From Candidatus Poseidoniaceae archaeon (GTDB lineage: Archaea > Thermoplasmatota > Poseidoniia > Poseidoniales > Poseidoniaceae): DNA of 23,554 bases. The position numbers and the translations under genes were made by a program. A model generated the notes under the pieces. It was not told the DNA's origin and searched no databases. It saw nothing but the letters and a program-made list of their open reading frames with translations. Positions within the stretch are counted from its first letter, which is position 1, and each line of letters opens with the position of its first letter. The stretch is from NCBI GenBank assembly GCA_023254445.1, contig JALRLN010000009.1:1-23554 (forward strand), read 5' to 3'. Below are positions 6,755 through 14,863 of the stretch, piece after piece.

Positions 6755-7679
6755 ACTCCCAGAAGTGGAAACCGTTCGACGCGGTTTGGAGGCTGCATGG
6801 GAAGGCCGGGCCATCGATTCGGTGGAGCAGCGACGCCATGACCTGCGCTTTCCGTTCCCGCCGGGCCTCGCAGAGCGCCTTCGCGGTCGAACCGTTCGCG
6901 CGGTGAGGCGACGGGCGAAGCAACTCCTCGTGCTGCTCGACGATGGTCAAGTCCTCCGCTCTCACCTTGGCATGTCGGGACGGTGGACGCTTCATCGAGG
7001 GGAAGGCGACGGAGCCACCCTCGGCGTCTACCACCGTGACGTCCGTGCCTCAGACGTCTCCGGAGGTTACGGCCCGCACGATCACTTGGTGCTCTCCTTT
7101 GACGACGGCCACGTCGCGGTGTACACCGACCACCGACGCTTCGGATGGGTGGACCTGTTCGACGGCATCGAGGACCTTCATGCCGCATTGCGTGACGTCG
7201 GGCCGGAACCCTTGGCGATGCCCGGTCTTGTCGAGGGTGCTCCGATGCTGACCGTGGAGGGCCTCGCGTCGCGGCTTGCGCAACGCCGGACGCCGATCAA
7301 GACCGCCTTGCTTGACCAGCGCATCGTCGCCGGATTAGGGAACATCTACGTCTGCGAAGCGCTGCATCGTTCCGGCGTTTCCCCTCGCCGTCAGGCGTCG
7401 ACCCTCGTGCAGCAAAGCGGTCGACCGACGGAGCGCCTCAAGCGCCTCTTCGACGCCGTTGTGCAGGTGCTTGAGGAGGCGGTGGCGTCCGGTGGTTCGA
7501 CCTTGGCCGATTTCCGTGGCGTGGACGGTGAGTTGGGGTACTTCCCGCATCACTTCCGGGTGTACGACCGTGAAGGCTTGCCGTGCCCGGGTCGCTTAGG
7601 TCGCCCGTGCGGCCGTCCCGTCACCCGTTTTGTGCAATCTGGTCGCTCCACGTTCGCATGTGGCGCATGCCAGCGCTGA
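6747..7679 (+). CDS. mutM: Formamidopyrimidine-DNA glycosylase (Fpg/MutM)
   Basis: A base-excision repair enzyme that removes oxidised purines such as 8-oxoguanine and nicks the DNA by beta/delta-elimination. The 310-residue protein starts MPELPEVETVRRGL, giving the catalytic Pro1 (after Met removal) and Glu2. Lys58 (RAKQ), the HLGMSGRW strand and Arg130 follow. The H2TH region is at about 188-213 (LLDQRIVAGLGNIYVCEALH) and the C-terminal zinc finger at Cys280, Cys288, Cys305 and Cys308, with the catalytic-loop Arg300. The first cysteine pair is spaced C-x7-C rather than the common C-x2-C. The protein ends at CGACQR, as the family normally does. Fpg is mainly bacterial and uncommon in archaea, so transfer is likely. 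The ATG at 6747 overlaps the end of flpA, so it is the last gene of the nop5-flpA operon. Confidence 0.95.
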   Translation: MPELPEVETVRRGLEAAWEGRAIDSVEQRRHDLRFPFPPGLAERLRGRTVRAVRRRAKQLLVLLDDGQVLRSHLGMSGRWTLHRGEGDGATLGVYHRDVRASDVSGGYGPHDHLVLSFDDGHVAVYTDHRRFGWVDLFDGIEDLHAALRDVGPEPLAMPGLVEGAPMLTVEGLASRLAQRRTPIKTALLDQRIVAGLGNIYVCEALHRSGVSPRRQASTLVQQSGRPTERLKRLFDAVVQVLEEAVASGGSTLADFRGVDGELGYFPHHFRVYDREGLPCPGRLGRPCGRPVTRFVQSGRSTFACGACQR

Positions 7680-7681
7680 AC

Positions 7682-8314
7682 CTAGGCCCAGAGGGTGGTC
7701 CATACCGTCCAGCAGGCCAGGAGGGCCATCGCGATGGCGAGCACCCGGCCAATGCGGTCCCGCTGGGCGTTCAGGCGTGATTCCAACGCATCACTGGAGA
7801 GCACGAGGGCGACCACAAGGTACCATGTGGTGTCGATGCCCATGCCGAGCAGCCCCACGGCCAGCCGGGTGGACCACGGCATTGAGGGGTCAAGCACCTG
7901 CGACAGCACCGCGACCATGAAGACCGCAATTTTTGGGTTCAACACGGCGATGGTCATGCCTTCGAGGAACCCGCTTCTTCCTTGGCGATGCTCACTGACG
8001 TGGATCGCGTCGTTCTCAGCGGACGGTGTGGGCCAACTCCAGGATGCAAAGAGGAGCAGCACCGCTGCGCCAAGGAGGCGCATGGCGTCGATGGCACGCT
8101 CGCTCAGCCCCATCACGGCCACGAGGCCGAAGACCGCCAAGATCGCGTACATTCCGAAGCCAAGACCATGGCCAACGGCACAGGCCACGCCCCGCCCGCG
8201 GCCACCTTCGAAGGTGTTTCGCAGCACAACAGCAAGGCTTGGTCCAGGGCTCACCGCACCGAGGGCGAACACCGTTCCGGCCGCCACAAGGGCTGGGGCG
8301 AGGCCGGGGTCCAC
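7682..8314 (-). CDS. LysE/RhtB family amino-acid exporter
   Basis: An integral membrane exporter of amino acids or related small molecules (LysE/RhtB superfamily). The 210 residues form about six hydrophobic segments. The family signature SPGPS lies at 22-26 in the first helix region, and a second one, LNPKIAVFMVAV (125-136), is in the middle. Both are characteristic of this superfamily, but the substrate cannot be assigned. The start is a GTG (8314), 37 bases after the stop of the 66-residue gene upstream on the same strand, so it is probably the last gene of the phosphatase operon. It converges on mutM with only 2 bases between stop codons. Confidence 0.92.
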   Translation of the reverse strand: MDPGLAPALVAAGTVFALGAVSPGPSLAVVLRNTFEGGRGRGVACAVGHGLGFGMYAILAVFGLVAVMGLSERAIDAMRLLGAAVLLLFASWSWPTPSAENDAIHVSEHRQGRSGFLEGMTIAVLNPKIAVFMVAVLSQVLDPSMPWSTRLAVGLLGMGIDTTWYLVVALVLSSDALESRLNAQRDRIGRVLAIAMALLACWTVWTTLWA

Positions 8315-8351
8315 GGGCGACCATCGGAGGTGGTCGCTTCACGGTGTCGGC

Positions 8352-8552
8352 TCATTCGCCGTACAGACGGCGCCATGCCTCCTGCACCCGCGAGGCCTTC
8401 TGCCGCTCCGAAAGGGCATGGGAGATGGCGCGGGTCAGCGGGGTGGTTGCTCGTTCAAACATCGCCTCGAGGAGGACTCCCTGCGGGTCACGTCCCTTCA
8501 TGGGCTGAAGAAACGCCATGTTCACCCTTGAATGTTGTTGGCCCTGCATCAT
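8352..8552 (-). CDS. Small protein, 66 residues, unknown function
   Basis: Not a recognised family. The protein is soluble, basic and predicted mostly helical, with Arg/Ala/Glu-rich stretches (about residues 28-63) ending in EAWRRLYGE. The ATG at 8552 overlaps the TGA of the upstream phosphatase as ATGA, a common translational-coupling arrangement. This is the best evidence that it is a gene and that the start is the first Met rather than the second (8549) or the internal Met12 (8519). It lies between the phosphatase and the LysE exporter on the same strand. Confidence 0.5.
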   Translation of the reverse strand: MMQGQQHSRVNMAFLQPMKGRDPQGVLLEAMFERATTPLTRAISHALSERQKASRVQEAWRRLYGE

Positions 8553-9787
8553 GCTTGCATCAGGCGGTGGGGTGGCGCCCTTCGGGACGCTGCGGGCCTG
8601 CAGTCGACCGGTTCGATGCGGCCAGCCCGCACGATGCGGTAGCGCTCAGGCGGCGGAAGCGACGGATGCTGCCGCGCAGGTGGCGTACCTGGTCCAAGCA
8701 AAATCCGATGCCGTTGTTGGCCTTGGGCCGTGCTGAGCCGTTGATGGAACTGCGGTCGATGCGTGCTTTCGACGCTTCGTGCCCGGATGAACCGCCATCC
8801 TCCGTTCATGCCTTCCTTGGAGGCGATGGCCGCCTGACCTTCGGCCCACCTGCGGCAGGCTCCGGTCGAGGGAAGGATCAGGCCCGTTACGCTCGCGTAC
8901 ACCGCCGCCCGAGGTCGGGCATTGCTCGCGCGTTTGGCTCGAAGCACGTGCAGGCCATAGGCGGCCCCCACGGGTGCTTCCCCTGCGTTTGCATCATCGA
9001 ACCACCGCTCGGAAGGTAGGGTTCGTTGGCGCACGACGGAGCCGCTGGCCAGGTCGAGGGCCGCCAACGCAGGGTCCGCATGGTTGTACGCCCCGACGTC
9101 CATCGCGATCCATGCTGGTCGTCCATTGTCAAGCAGCACGTCGCTGTGGACCACCTCCCCCGGTCGGGGCCCGAGTTTGGTCGTCGTCGAGTGGCCGAAG
9201 AGGACGGTACGCTGCCGGTCAAGCGGCTCGTCGTGCTTGTAGAAGCGCCGTCGGATCCACAGCATGTCGTGTTCGTTTTGCTCTTCGAGGGGTTTGCGAG
9301 GGTCGTATCCAGCGTGGACAAGGCGAAAACGGTCCAGCACGATCTCCGTTGGTAAGGCGTTCATCCACATCAGGTCGTCGTGAAGGGCAGCACGAGCAAG
9401 GTGCAGTTCCCCTTCTGCGCGGACGATGTAGGAACCCCACGTTGCAGAGCCACCTCGATGCATCCACGGCTGCCACAGTTCAACACCTCGGTCAGGGCAG
9501 AGGGACATCGTGGCCATGCGTTCGTGGTTCCCCATCAGGAGGATCAGCCGGGGGTCCGTTCGCAGGAGGTGCACGACGCCAGCGGCGTCCGGCCCTCGGT
9601 CGATGGCGTCCCCCAAGACCACCACACGGTCCTCTGCGCCGAGGTTCAGGCGGTGCAGCAAGGCCCGGAGCGTGGCAAGGTGGCCATGCACGTCCCCAAC
9701 CGCATAGACGCGGTGGCCGTGGTCGAGCCGCGCTTGAAGGTCCGCCTCAAGGGCACGGTCACGGTTCGTTGGCGTGGCCGGAAGCAT
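8549..9787 (-). CDS. PPP-type metallophosphatase with long C-terminal extension
   Basis: A calcineurin-like phosphatase of the PPP/PrpA/ApaH group, which dephosphorylates Ser/Thr-phosphoproteins or dinucleoside polyphosphates. All metal-site motifs are present: GDVHG (31-35), GDAIDRG (59-65), GNHE (86-89), the LVHAGYDP histidine, and FGHSTTTKLGP. The catalytic domain ends near residue 270, while the protein runs to 412. The extra ~140 residues are Arg/Pro/Ser/His-rich with no domain I recognise. Part of this tail (about 340-385) has weaker GC bias at third codon positions than the catalytic part, so a frameshift or relaxed tail is possible. It heads a three-gene group with the small protein (ATGA overlap) and LysE. 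A CTATAG element lies about 68 bases upstream of the ATG. Confidence 0.88.
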   Translation of the reverse strand: MLPATPTNRDRALEADLQARLDHGHRVYAVGDVHGHLATLRALLHRLNLGAEDRVVVLGDAIDRGPDAAGVVHLLRTDPRLILLMGNHERMATMSLCPDRGVELWQPWMHRGGSATWGSYIVRAEGELHLARAALHDDLMWMNALPTEIVLDRFRLVHAGYDPRKPLEEQNEHDMLWIRRRFYKHDEPLDRQRTVLFGHSTTTKLGPRPGEVVHSDVLLDNGRPAWIAMDVGAYNHADPALAALDLASGSVVRQRTLPSERWFDDANAGEAPVGAAYGLHVLRAKRASNARPRAAVYASVTGLILPSTGACRRWAEGQAAIASKEGMNGGWRFIRARSVESTHRPQFHQRLSTAQGQQRHRILLGPGTPPARQHPSLPPPERYRIVRAGRIEPVDCRPAASRRAPPHRLMQA

Positions 9788-9852
9788 CTGCTTGCACGTC
9801 AGGGTGAATCACCGAGGCGATGCTTTGCCCCGCTCCATCCTTCTTCCTGAGA

Positions 9853-9858
9853 CTATAG
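9853..9858 (-). promoter_or_regulatory. Possible TATA box for the phosphatase operon
   Basis: CTATAG (within ACCTATAGTC on the minus strand) is the only TATA-like element in the 131-base region between the AAA+ ATPase stop and the phosphatase ATG. It would place the transcription start near 9830 and give a leader of about 43 bases, so the phosphatase group would not be leaderless like several neighbours. It is also palindromic. Weak evidence. Confidence 0.3.
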
Positions 9859-9918
9859 GTGCTTCCTCTTGAGATGGCCCACATGGAGGCGTTTTGGCGA
9901 CCGTTCACGACGCTTCGC

Positions 9919-11337
9919 TCAGGCGAAAAGACCGTTCTGGCCCATCTCCATGCTGTCCCCACGCGGACCGTCCGTGGCCAAGGAGCGCGACCCCTTCACG
10001 TCGGCGAGGGCGTGTGCAAGGTCGTCGTCGCCGAGCACGGTGGCGCCCCGCTGCCGGCAGCGGATGAAAGCCGACTTCACGACCTCGTTCAGGTACGCAC
10101 CCGTCATGCCGTCGGTGTCGCGCACCAGCCGGTTCATGTCGAGGTCCTTCGGTGCGGCACCGAACCGACGGACCTGCTCCTTGAGCATCGTTCGACGAAC
10201 GGAGGTGCTCGGAGCGCCAACGTGAATGACGCGGTCGAAACGTCCGGGGCGAGAACGAATCGCCCCGTCGAGGAATCCGATGTGGTTCGTGGTGGCGATC
10301 ACCACCACCCCTGAATTGCCGTCCGTCCCGTCCATTGCGACGAGCAGTTCTCCGAGGATGGGGTGCTGTGCGATGTCGCGGGAAATTGCTCCAACGTTGT
10401 CGATGTCCTCCAGCACGACCAGGCAAGGCGACATCATGCGGGCATGTTCGAAGATGCGTCGAATCGAGCCACGGCCGAGTTCGTCGGGGCTCACGAGGAT
10501 GGTGCTGAGGTTCTCGCTGGCGCTGACGACGTGCTTGACGATGAGCGTCTTTCCGGTTCCGGGTTCCCCTGCGAGGATCACACCTCGGGAGGACGGAACA
10601 CCCATGGCTTCGAGTTCGCCCATCAGCGGGATGTAGTCGGTGATTTCGCGCTGGATGGCCTCGGCGATGTCGTCCGAAACGGTGAGCCGCTCGTCACGCA
10701 TGGTGGACCGGTCGAGCACCCGGTAGGTGCTGGTCAAGAGCAGGCCGCGAAGGAGTTCGTCAAAGACGTCCTTGCTCAGTTGCTCGAGGAAGGCGTCCGC
10801 GGCGGTGGCATGCTCCTCGGGCACCCCGACGTGGAAGCGGCGGTCGCCGTCGTGGTCGTGCGTCATGACAAGCATCACGTTGTGCTCACCGACGTCGATG
10901 TGCAGCTCGGCCTCGAGGCCGACCTCAATGCGGCCGCGCTCGCCAAGGTCAACGACGTGGAAGTCGGGCTTGCGCGAGGCGGTGGCGTCGTCCTTCATGA
11001 CGAAGGCAAGGCGTGTCCATGGGTGGGCCTCGTCGGCAAGGCGCTGCTCGATGAGCGCGAGCATCATGTTGCCGAGGTGGGTTGGGAAAAACCGGGAGTG
11101 GTGGTGCGCCGTTGCGCCGTTCATCGTGGCTTTCCGCAGGTCGCCAAGCGCCGTTGGGGACGAGCGACGAAGTTCCTGAATGGCGCCCTTGTTTCGCCGG
11201 TGAAAGTCGAGCAGGTCGATGTTGAACTGGCCTCCCTCAAAGCCGGCTTCAAGCACGAAGTCCTTCTCTTCGAGGCCCTCTTCGCCCTCGTTGCTCTCCT
11301 GCTCCAGATACCTCATCTTGTCCTCCCACGAAGCCAT
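9919..11337 (-). CDS. AAA+ ATPase with uncharacterised N-terminal domain
   Basis: A 472-residue classical-clade AAA ATPase, expected to form a ring that remodels or unfolds proteins. Residues 1-240 are an acidic N-terminal region of unknown fold, with a His-rich patch (AHHHSRFF, 77-84). The ATPase core follows: Walker A GEPGTGKT (257-264), Walker B CLVVLEDID (305-313), sensor-1 Asn (ATTN, 348-351), arginine-finger region RSRPGRFDR (361-369), and a helical lid with GMTGAYLNEVV. Met at 11337 is chosen over an upstream ATG at 11415 because a TATA box (11359-11366) lies 25 bases before it, while 11415 falls inside icmF. It resembles Cdc48/proteasome-activating/FtsH-type cores but has no protease, transmembrane or HbYX-like C-terminus, so the partner is unknown. 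Confidence 0.9.
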   Translation of the reverse strand: MASWEDKMRYLEQESNEGEEGLEEKDFVLEAGFEGGQFNIDLLDFHRRNKGAIQELRRSSPTALGDLRKATMNGATAHHHSRFFPTHLGNMMLALIEQRLADEAHPWTRLAFVMKDDATASRKPDFHVVDLGERGRIEVGLEAELHIDVGEHNVMLVMTHDHDGDRRFHVGVPEEHATAADAFLEQLSKDVFDELLRGLLLTSTYRVLDRSTMRDERLTVSDDIAEAIQREITDYIPLMGELEAMGVPSSRGVILAGEPGTGKTLIVKHVVSASENLSTILVSPDELGRGSIRRIFEHARMMSPCLVVLEDIDNVGAISRDIAQHPILGELLVAMDGTDGNSGVVVIATTNHIGFLDGAIRSRPGRFDRVIHVGAPSTSVRRTMLKEQVRRFGAAPKDLDMNRLVRDTDGMTGAYLNEVVKSAFIRCRQRGATVLGDDDLAHALADVKGSRSLATDGPRGDSMEMGQNGLFA

Positions 11338-11358
11338 GCATGGGTGGTGCCGCGACCC

Positions 11359-11366
11359 GCTATAAG
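11359..11366 (-). promoter_or_regulatory. TATA box of the AAA+ ATPase gene
   Basis: CTTATAGC on the minus strand is centred about 25 bases upstream of the ATG at 11337, inside the short gap after the icmF stop codon. The spacing implies a leaderless transcript. It shows that the ATPase has its own promoter rather than relying on read-through from icmF. Confidence 0.6.
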
Positions 11367-11380
11367 GCAGGGAAGAAGGC

Positions 11381-14300
11381 TCACATGTTGCGACGGTACT
11401 GGCCGCCGACGTCAAAGAGGGCCGATGTGATCTGGCCGAGGGTCGCGACCTTCACCGTCTCCATGAGTTCGGCGAAGACGTTCCCGCCCGAACGAGCCAC
11501 GTCCTGCAGGGAGCGCAGGGCGGCCTGCGTCGCCTCTGGCGATGCGGCATGGAGGGCCTCGGTTCGCTGGAGGCACGCCTGCTTTTCCTCGGGCGTGGCC
11601 CGTGCGAGTTCCATGTCGAAGGCGTCGGCGGCGCTCTCGTCGAAGGCCGCAGCGTTCGGATTTTCGAAGGTGTTGACGCCGATGATGGGGAGGGTGCCGT
11701 CGTGCTTGAGGTGCTCGTAGTGCATTGATTCGTCCTGAATCTTCCCGCGCTGGTACATCGTTTCCATCGCCCCAAGCACACCGCCACGACGGCTGATCGC
11801 TTCGAACTCGTCGAGCACGGCCTGTTCGACGAGGTCGGTCAATTCGTCGACGAGGAAGGCCCCCTGCAGCGGGTTTTCGGTTTTGGCCCAGCCCGATTCC
11901 TTGTTGACGATGAGTTGGATCGCCAAAGCCCGCCGAACGCTCTCTTCGGTGGGGGTCGTGATGGCTTCGTCGTAGGCGTTGGTGTGCAAGGAATTCGCGT
12001 TGTCCTGAATGGCGAGCAGGGCTTGCAGCGTCGTCCGGATGTCGTTGAAGTCAATTTCCTGCGCGTGCAGGGAGCGTCCGCTGGTCTGAATGTGGTACTT
12101 CAGTTTCTGACTGCGCTCGTCCGCGCCGTACATTTCGCGCATCGCGACCGCCCAAATGCGGCGCGCGACGCGACCAATCACGGTGTATTCCGGGTCGAGT
12201 CCGTTGCTGAAGAAGAAGGACAAGTTCGGCGCGAAGGCGTCGATGTCCATGCCGCGCGAGCGGTAGTATTCGACGTACGTGAAGCCGTTCGCGAGGGTGA
12301 AGGCGAGTTGGGTGATCGGGTTCGCCCCGGCTTCGGCAATGTGGTAGCCAGAAATGCTCACGGAGTAGTGGTTGCGAACGCCGTTGTCGATGTAGTACTG
12401 CTGCACGTCGCCCATGAGGCGCAGCGCAAAGGGCGTTGAGAAAATGCACGTGTTCTGTGCTTGGTCTTCCTTGAGGATGTCCGCCTGCACCGTACCGCGC
12501 ACGGTGCGCAGCGTGTCCGCGCGGATGCGCGCGTAGGTGTCGGCGTCCACGAGCGCATCGCCACGACGGCCCACCGTGGCGAGGCCAAAGCCGTCGTGGC
12601 CCTCGGGAAGGTCGCCCCGGTAGGCCTCGGGCAGGGCTTCGGGCAGGGCGCCTTGCTCGGCGAGGTGCCGCTCCACCTGCTGGTCGATGGCGGCGTTGAG
12701 GAAAAAGGCGAGCACGATGGGTGCTGGGCCGTTGATCGTCATGCTGACGCTCGTGTTGGCGTCGCAGAGATCGAACCCTGAGTACAAGCGCTTGGCGTCG
12801 TCGACCGACGCAATGGAGACCCCGGAATTGCCGACCTTCCCCCAGACGTCGGGACGCTCGGCAGGGTCGCGGCCGTACAGCGTGACCGAATCGAAGGCGG
12901 TGGAGAGGCGAACGTAGGGCGCTCCGTGGGAAAGGAGGTGGAAGCGCCGGTTGGTGCGCTCCGCTTCGCCTTCACCAGCGAACATGCGGGCGCTGAGTTC
13001 GTCCTGCCGCTTGAACGGGAACACGCCGGCCGTGTAGGGGAAGTGGCCTGGCAGGTTTTCGCGGGCCAAGAAGCGGTGCAGGTCGCCGTCGTCCGTGTAT
13101 CGAGGAAGGGCCACCTTAGGGATGGGGCTGTGGGCCAACGATTCGGTGGTCGTCTCGACGGTGAAGGCACGCCCGCGCACGTGGTAGGTGTAGGCGCCGC
13201 TGCGGTAGGCTTCGGCGAGCGCACGGTGTTCGTCAAGGGCTGCGGTGGCCGCTGCGAGGTCCTCGGCGGCGGTCAATTCCTCCACCTGCGCGTCGAGGTC
13301 GTCGGCGGTGGCCGTGGCGCCGCGTGCTCGTGCCTGTGCGGCCACGGCCCGCAACTGCTGCACGAGGCGCAACCGCGCCGCGAGGTCGTCCTGCGCGGCG
13401 TGGTGCTCGCGCACGGTCGCGGCGATCTCGTTCAGGTAGTGCACCCGCTCGGGCGGAATCACGCCGGAGCCGCGTCGCTCCGCATCGGAGGGCGGCGAGG
13501 CGCGGAAGGTGCCGGCGCCCGGCCGCGCCTCGAGGACGGCAGCCAAGCGCTGCCACAAGCGGTCCACGCCGGGGTCCGCGAACTGGCTGGCCACGGTGGC
13601 CACCACGGGGAGGTCGTCGTCGCTGGCGTCGAACACGTTGCGGTTGCGCCGGACCTGCTTGCGAATGGCGCGGAGCGCGTCTTCGCTGCCCCGCTTCTCG
13701 AATTTGTTGAGGACCACAAGGTCGGCGACGTCGAGCATCTCGATCTTCTCGAGTTGGGTGTGGGCGCCGAACTCAGCGGTCATCACGTAGAGCGAATGGT
13801 CAGCAACCGAGGTGATGGCGTCGCTGCCCTGACCGATGCCGCTTGTTTCGCAGAAGACGAGGTCGAATCCGACCGCCTTCGCCACCTCGATGGCGCGGTC
13901 GAGGTGGGCGGAAATCTCCGAGCCGGAGCCCCGGCTCGCGAGGGAGCGCATGAACAGGTTGGGGTTGGACAGCGCGTTCATCCGAATGCGGTCGCCGAGC
14001 AAAGCGCCTCCGGTACGCTTTCGGGTCGGGTCCACGCACAGAAGGCACACCCGGAGGTCTGGGTTGTCGCGCAGGATGCGGAGCATCAGTTCGTCGAGCA
14101 GGCTCGACTTTCCGGCGCCGCCGGTGCCGGTGAAGCCGATGACCGGGACATCCCGCTCCGCGGGCGCGGACCGCACGGTGTCGAGCAGGCTGCGGAACGT
14201 CCCGTCGTCCGCGCTTTCGGACATCGTCAGCAGCAGGCCCACCAGGTCGGTCGCGGCAGCATCAACGGGCCCGTTCAGCCGCGCAAGCCGGGTGGCGTCG

Positions 14301-14764
14301 GTCAAATCGACCTCGCTGGCCTGACCCATCAGGTGGTGGATCATCCCCATCAGGCCCATCGTGCGGCCGTCGTCCGGCGAATAGATGCGCGAAATCCCGG
14401 CATCGTGGAGTTGCTTGATTTCCGGCGGCGTGATGGTGCCGCCGCCGCCGCCAAAGATGCGCACGTGCCCGCATCCGGCCTCGTCGAGCAACTGGCGAAT
14501 GTAGGTGAAGTACTCGACGTGGCCGCCTTGGTAGGACGTAAGGGCCACGGCATGGGCGTCTTCCTGCACGGCGCAGGTCACGACGTCCTGCGCGGACCGG
14601 TCATGGCCGAGGTGGATGACCTCAGCGCCCGCGGACTGAATGAGGCGCCGCATGACGTTGATGGCGGCGTCGTGACCGTCGAAGAGCGAGGCTGCGGTCA
14701 CGACGCGAACGGGCCCCGTGGTCGTGCTGAACACCGGCTCCGCCTCGTCCGAGGAGGTGCTCAT
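11381..14764 (-). CDS. icmF: Fused B12-dependent isobutyryl-CoA mutase (IcmF)
   Basis: Catalyses the adenosylcobalamin-dependent interconversion of isobutyryl-CoA and n-butyryl-CoA (some members act on isovaleryl/pivalyl-CoA), linking branched-chain amino-acid or fatty-acid breakdown to central metabolism. The 1127 residues show the full IcmF architecture. The N-terminal B12-binding domain has DGH (29-31, His the predicted cobalt ligand) and GGGGG (105-109). A MeaB-like GTPase chaperone follows, with P-loop GTGGAGKS (213-220) and LNKFEKR as the NKxD-like base motif. After a helical linker comes the CoA-mutase barrel from about residue 530, with LPGHFPYTAGVFPFKR and NTSVSMTINGPAP. The barrel matches the ICM type (FPYT…FPF) rather than methylmalonyl-CoA mutase. 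Nothing appears truncated. It is divergent from an H-NOX gene 99 bases away; no clear TATA box is seen on its own side. Confidence 0.95.
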   Translation of the reverse strand: MSTSSDEAEPVFSTTTGPVRVVTAASLFDGHDAAINVMRRLIQSAGAEVIHLGHDRSAQDVVTCAVQEDAHAVALTSYQGGHVEYFTYIRQLLDEAGCGHVRIFGGGGGTITPPEIKQLHDAGISRIYSPDDGRTMGLMGMIHHLMGQASEVDLTDATRLARLNGPVDAAATDLVGLLLTMSESADDGTFRSLLDTVRSAPAERDVPVIGFTGTGGAGKSSLLDELMLRILRDNPDLRVCLLCVDPTRKRTGGALLGDRIRMNALSNPNLFMRSLASRGSGSEISAHLDRAIEVAKAVGFDLVFCETSGIGQGSDAITSVADHSLYVMTAEFGAHTQLEKIEMLDVADLVVLNKFEKRGSEDALRAIRKQVRRNRNVFDASDDDLPVVATVASQFADPGVDRLWQRLAAVLEARPGAGTFRASPPSDAERRGSGVIPPERVHYLNEIAATVREHHAAQDDLAARLRLVQQLRAVAAQARARGATATADDLDAQVEELTAAEDLAAATAALDEHRALAEAYRSGAYTYHVRGRAFTVETTTESLAHSPIPKVALPRYTDDGDLHRFLARENLPGHFPYTAGVFPFKRQDELSARMFAGEGEAERTNRRFHLLSHGAPYVRLSTAFDSVTLYGRDPAERPDVWGKVGNSGVSIASVDDAKRLYSGFDLCDANTSVSMTINGPAPIVLAFFLNAAIDQQVERHLAEQGALPEALPEAYRGDLPEGHDGFGLATVGRRGDALVDADTYARIRADTLRTVRGTVQADILKEDQAQNTCIFSTPFALRLMGDVQQYYIDNGVRNHYSVSISGYHIAEAGANPITQLAFTLANGFTYVEYYRSRGMDIDAFAPNLSFFFSNGLDPEYTVIGRVARRIWAVAMREMYGADERSQKLKYHIQTSGRSLHAQEIDFNDIRTTLQALLAIQDNANSLHTNAYDEAITTPTEESVRRALAIQLIVNKESGWAKTENPLQGAFLVDELTDLVEQAVLDEFEAISRRGGVLGAMETMYQRGKIQDESMHYEHLKHDGTLPIIGVNTFENPNAAAFDESAADAFDMELARATPEEKQACLQRTEALHAASPEATQAALRSLQDVARSGGNVFAELMETVKVATLGQITSALFDVGGQYRRNM

Positions 14765-14836
14765 GGTCGAGGGACGGAGGCCGGGTTCATCAAGTGCGCC
14801 CTGTGAAGCAGTGGATGTTCAACCTCAGGAAATTCC

Positions 14837-14842
14837 TTTTAT
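14837..14842 (+). promoter_or_regulatory. TATA box of the H-NOX gene
   Basis: TTTTAT within an AT-rich patch (AAATTCCTTTTATCC) is centred about 24 bases upstream of the ATG at 14864, the usual spacing for a leaderless archaeal transcript. It is the most AT-rich site in the icmF/H-NOX divergent region. It supports the chosen start and independent expression of the gene. Confidence 0.6.
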
Positions 14843-14863
14843 CCACCCTGTTGTGGTTAGCAC

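Noticed and set aside
11381..14764. Alternative call of methylmalonyl-CoA mutase for the large B12 enzyme
   Set aside because: The domain order (B12 domain, GTPase, mutase barrel in one chain) and the FPYTAGVFPFKR active-site region are those of IcmF, not of methylmalonyl-CoA mutase subunits.
12926..14806. Long open frame on the + strand opposite icmF (over 600 codons)
   Set aside because: It lies wholly antisense to the clearly homologous icmF gene, and its translation is Gly/Val/Arg/His-rich without domains. GC-rich genes create such antisense open frames.
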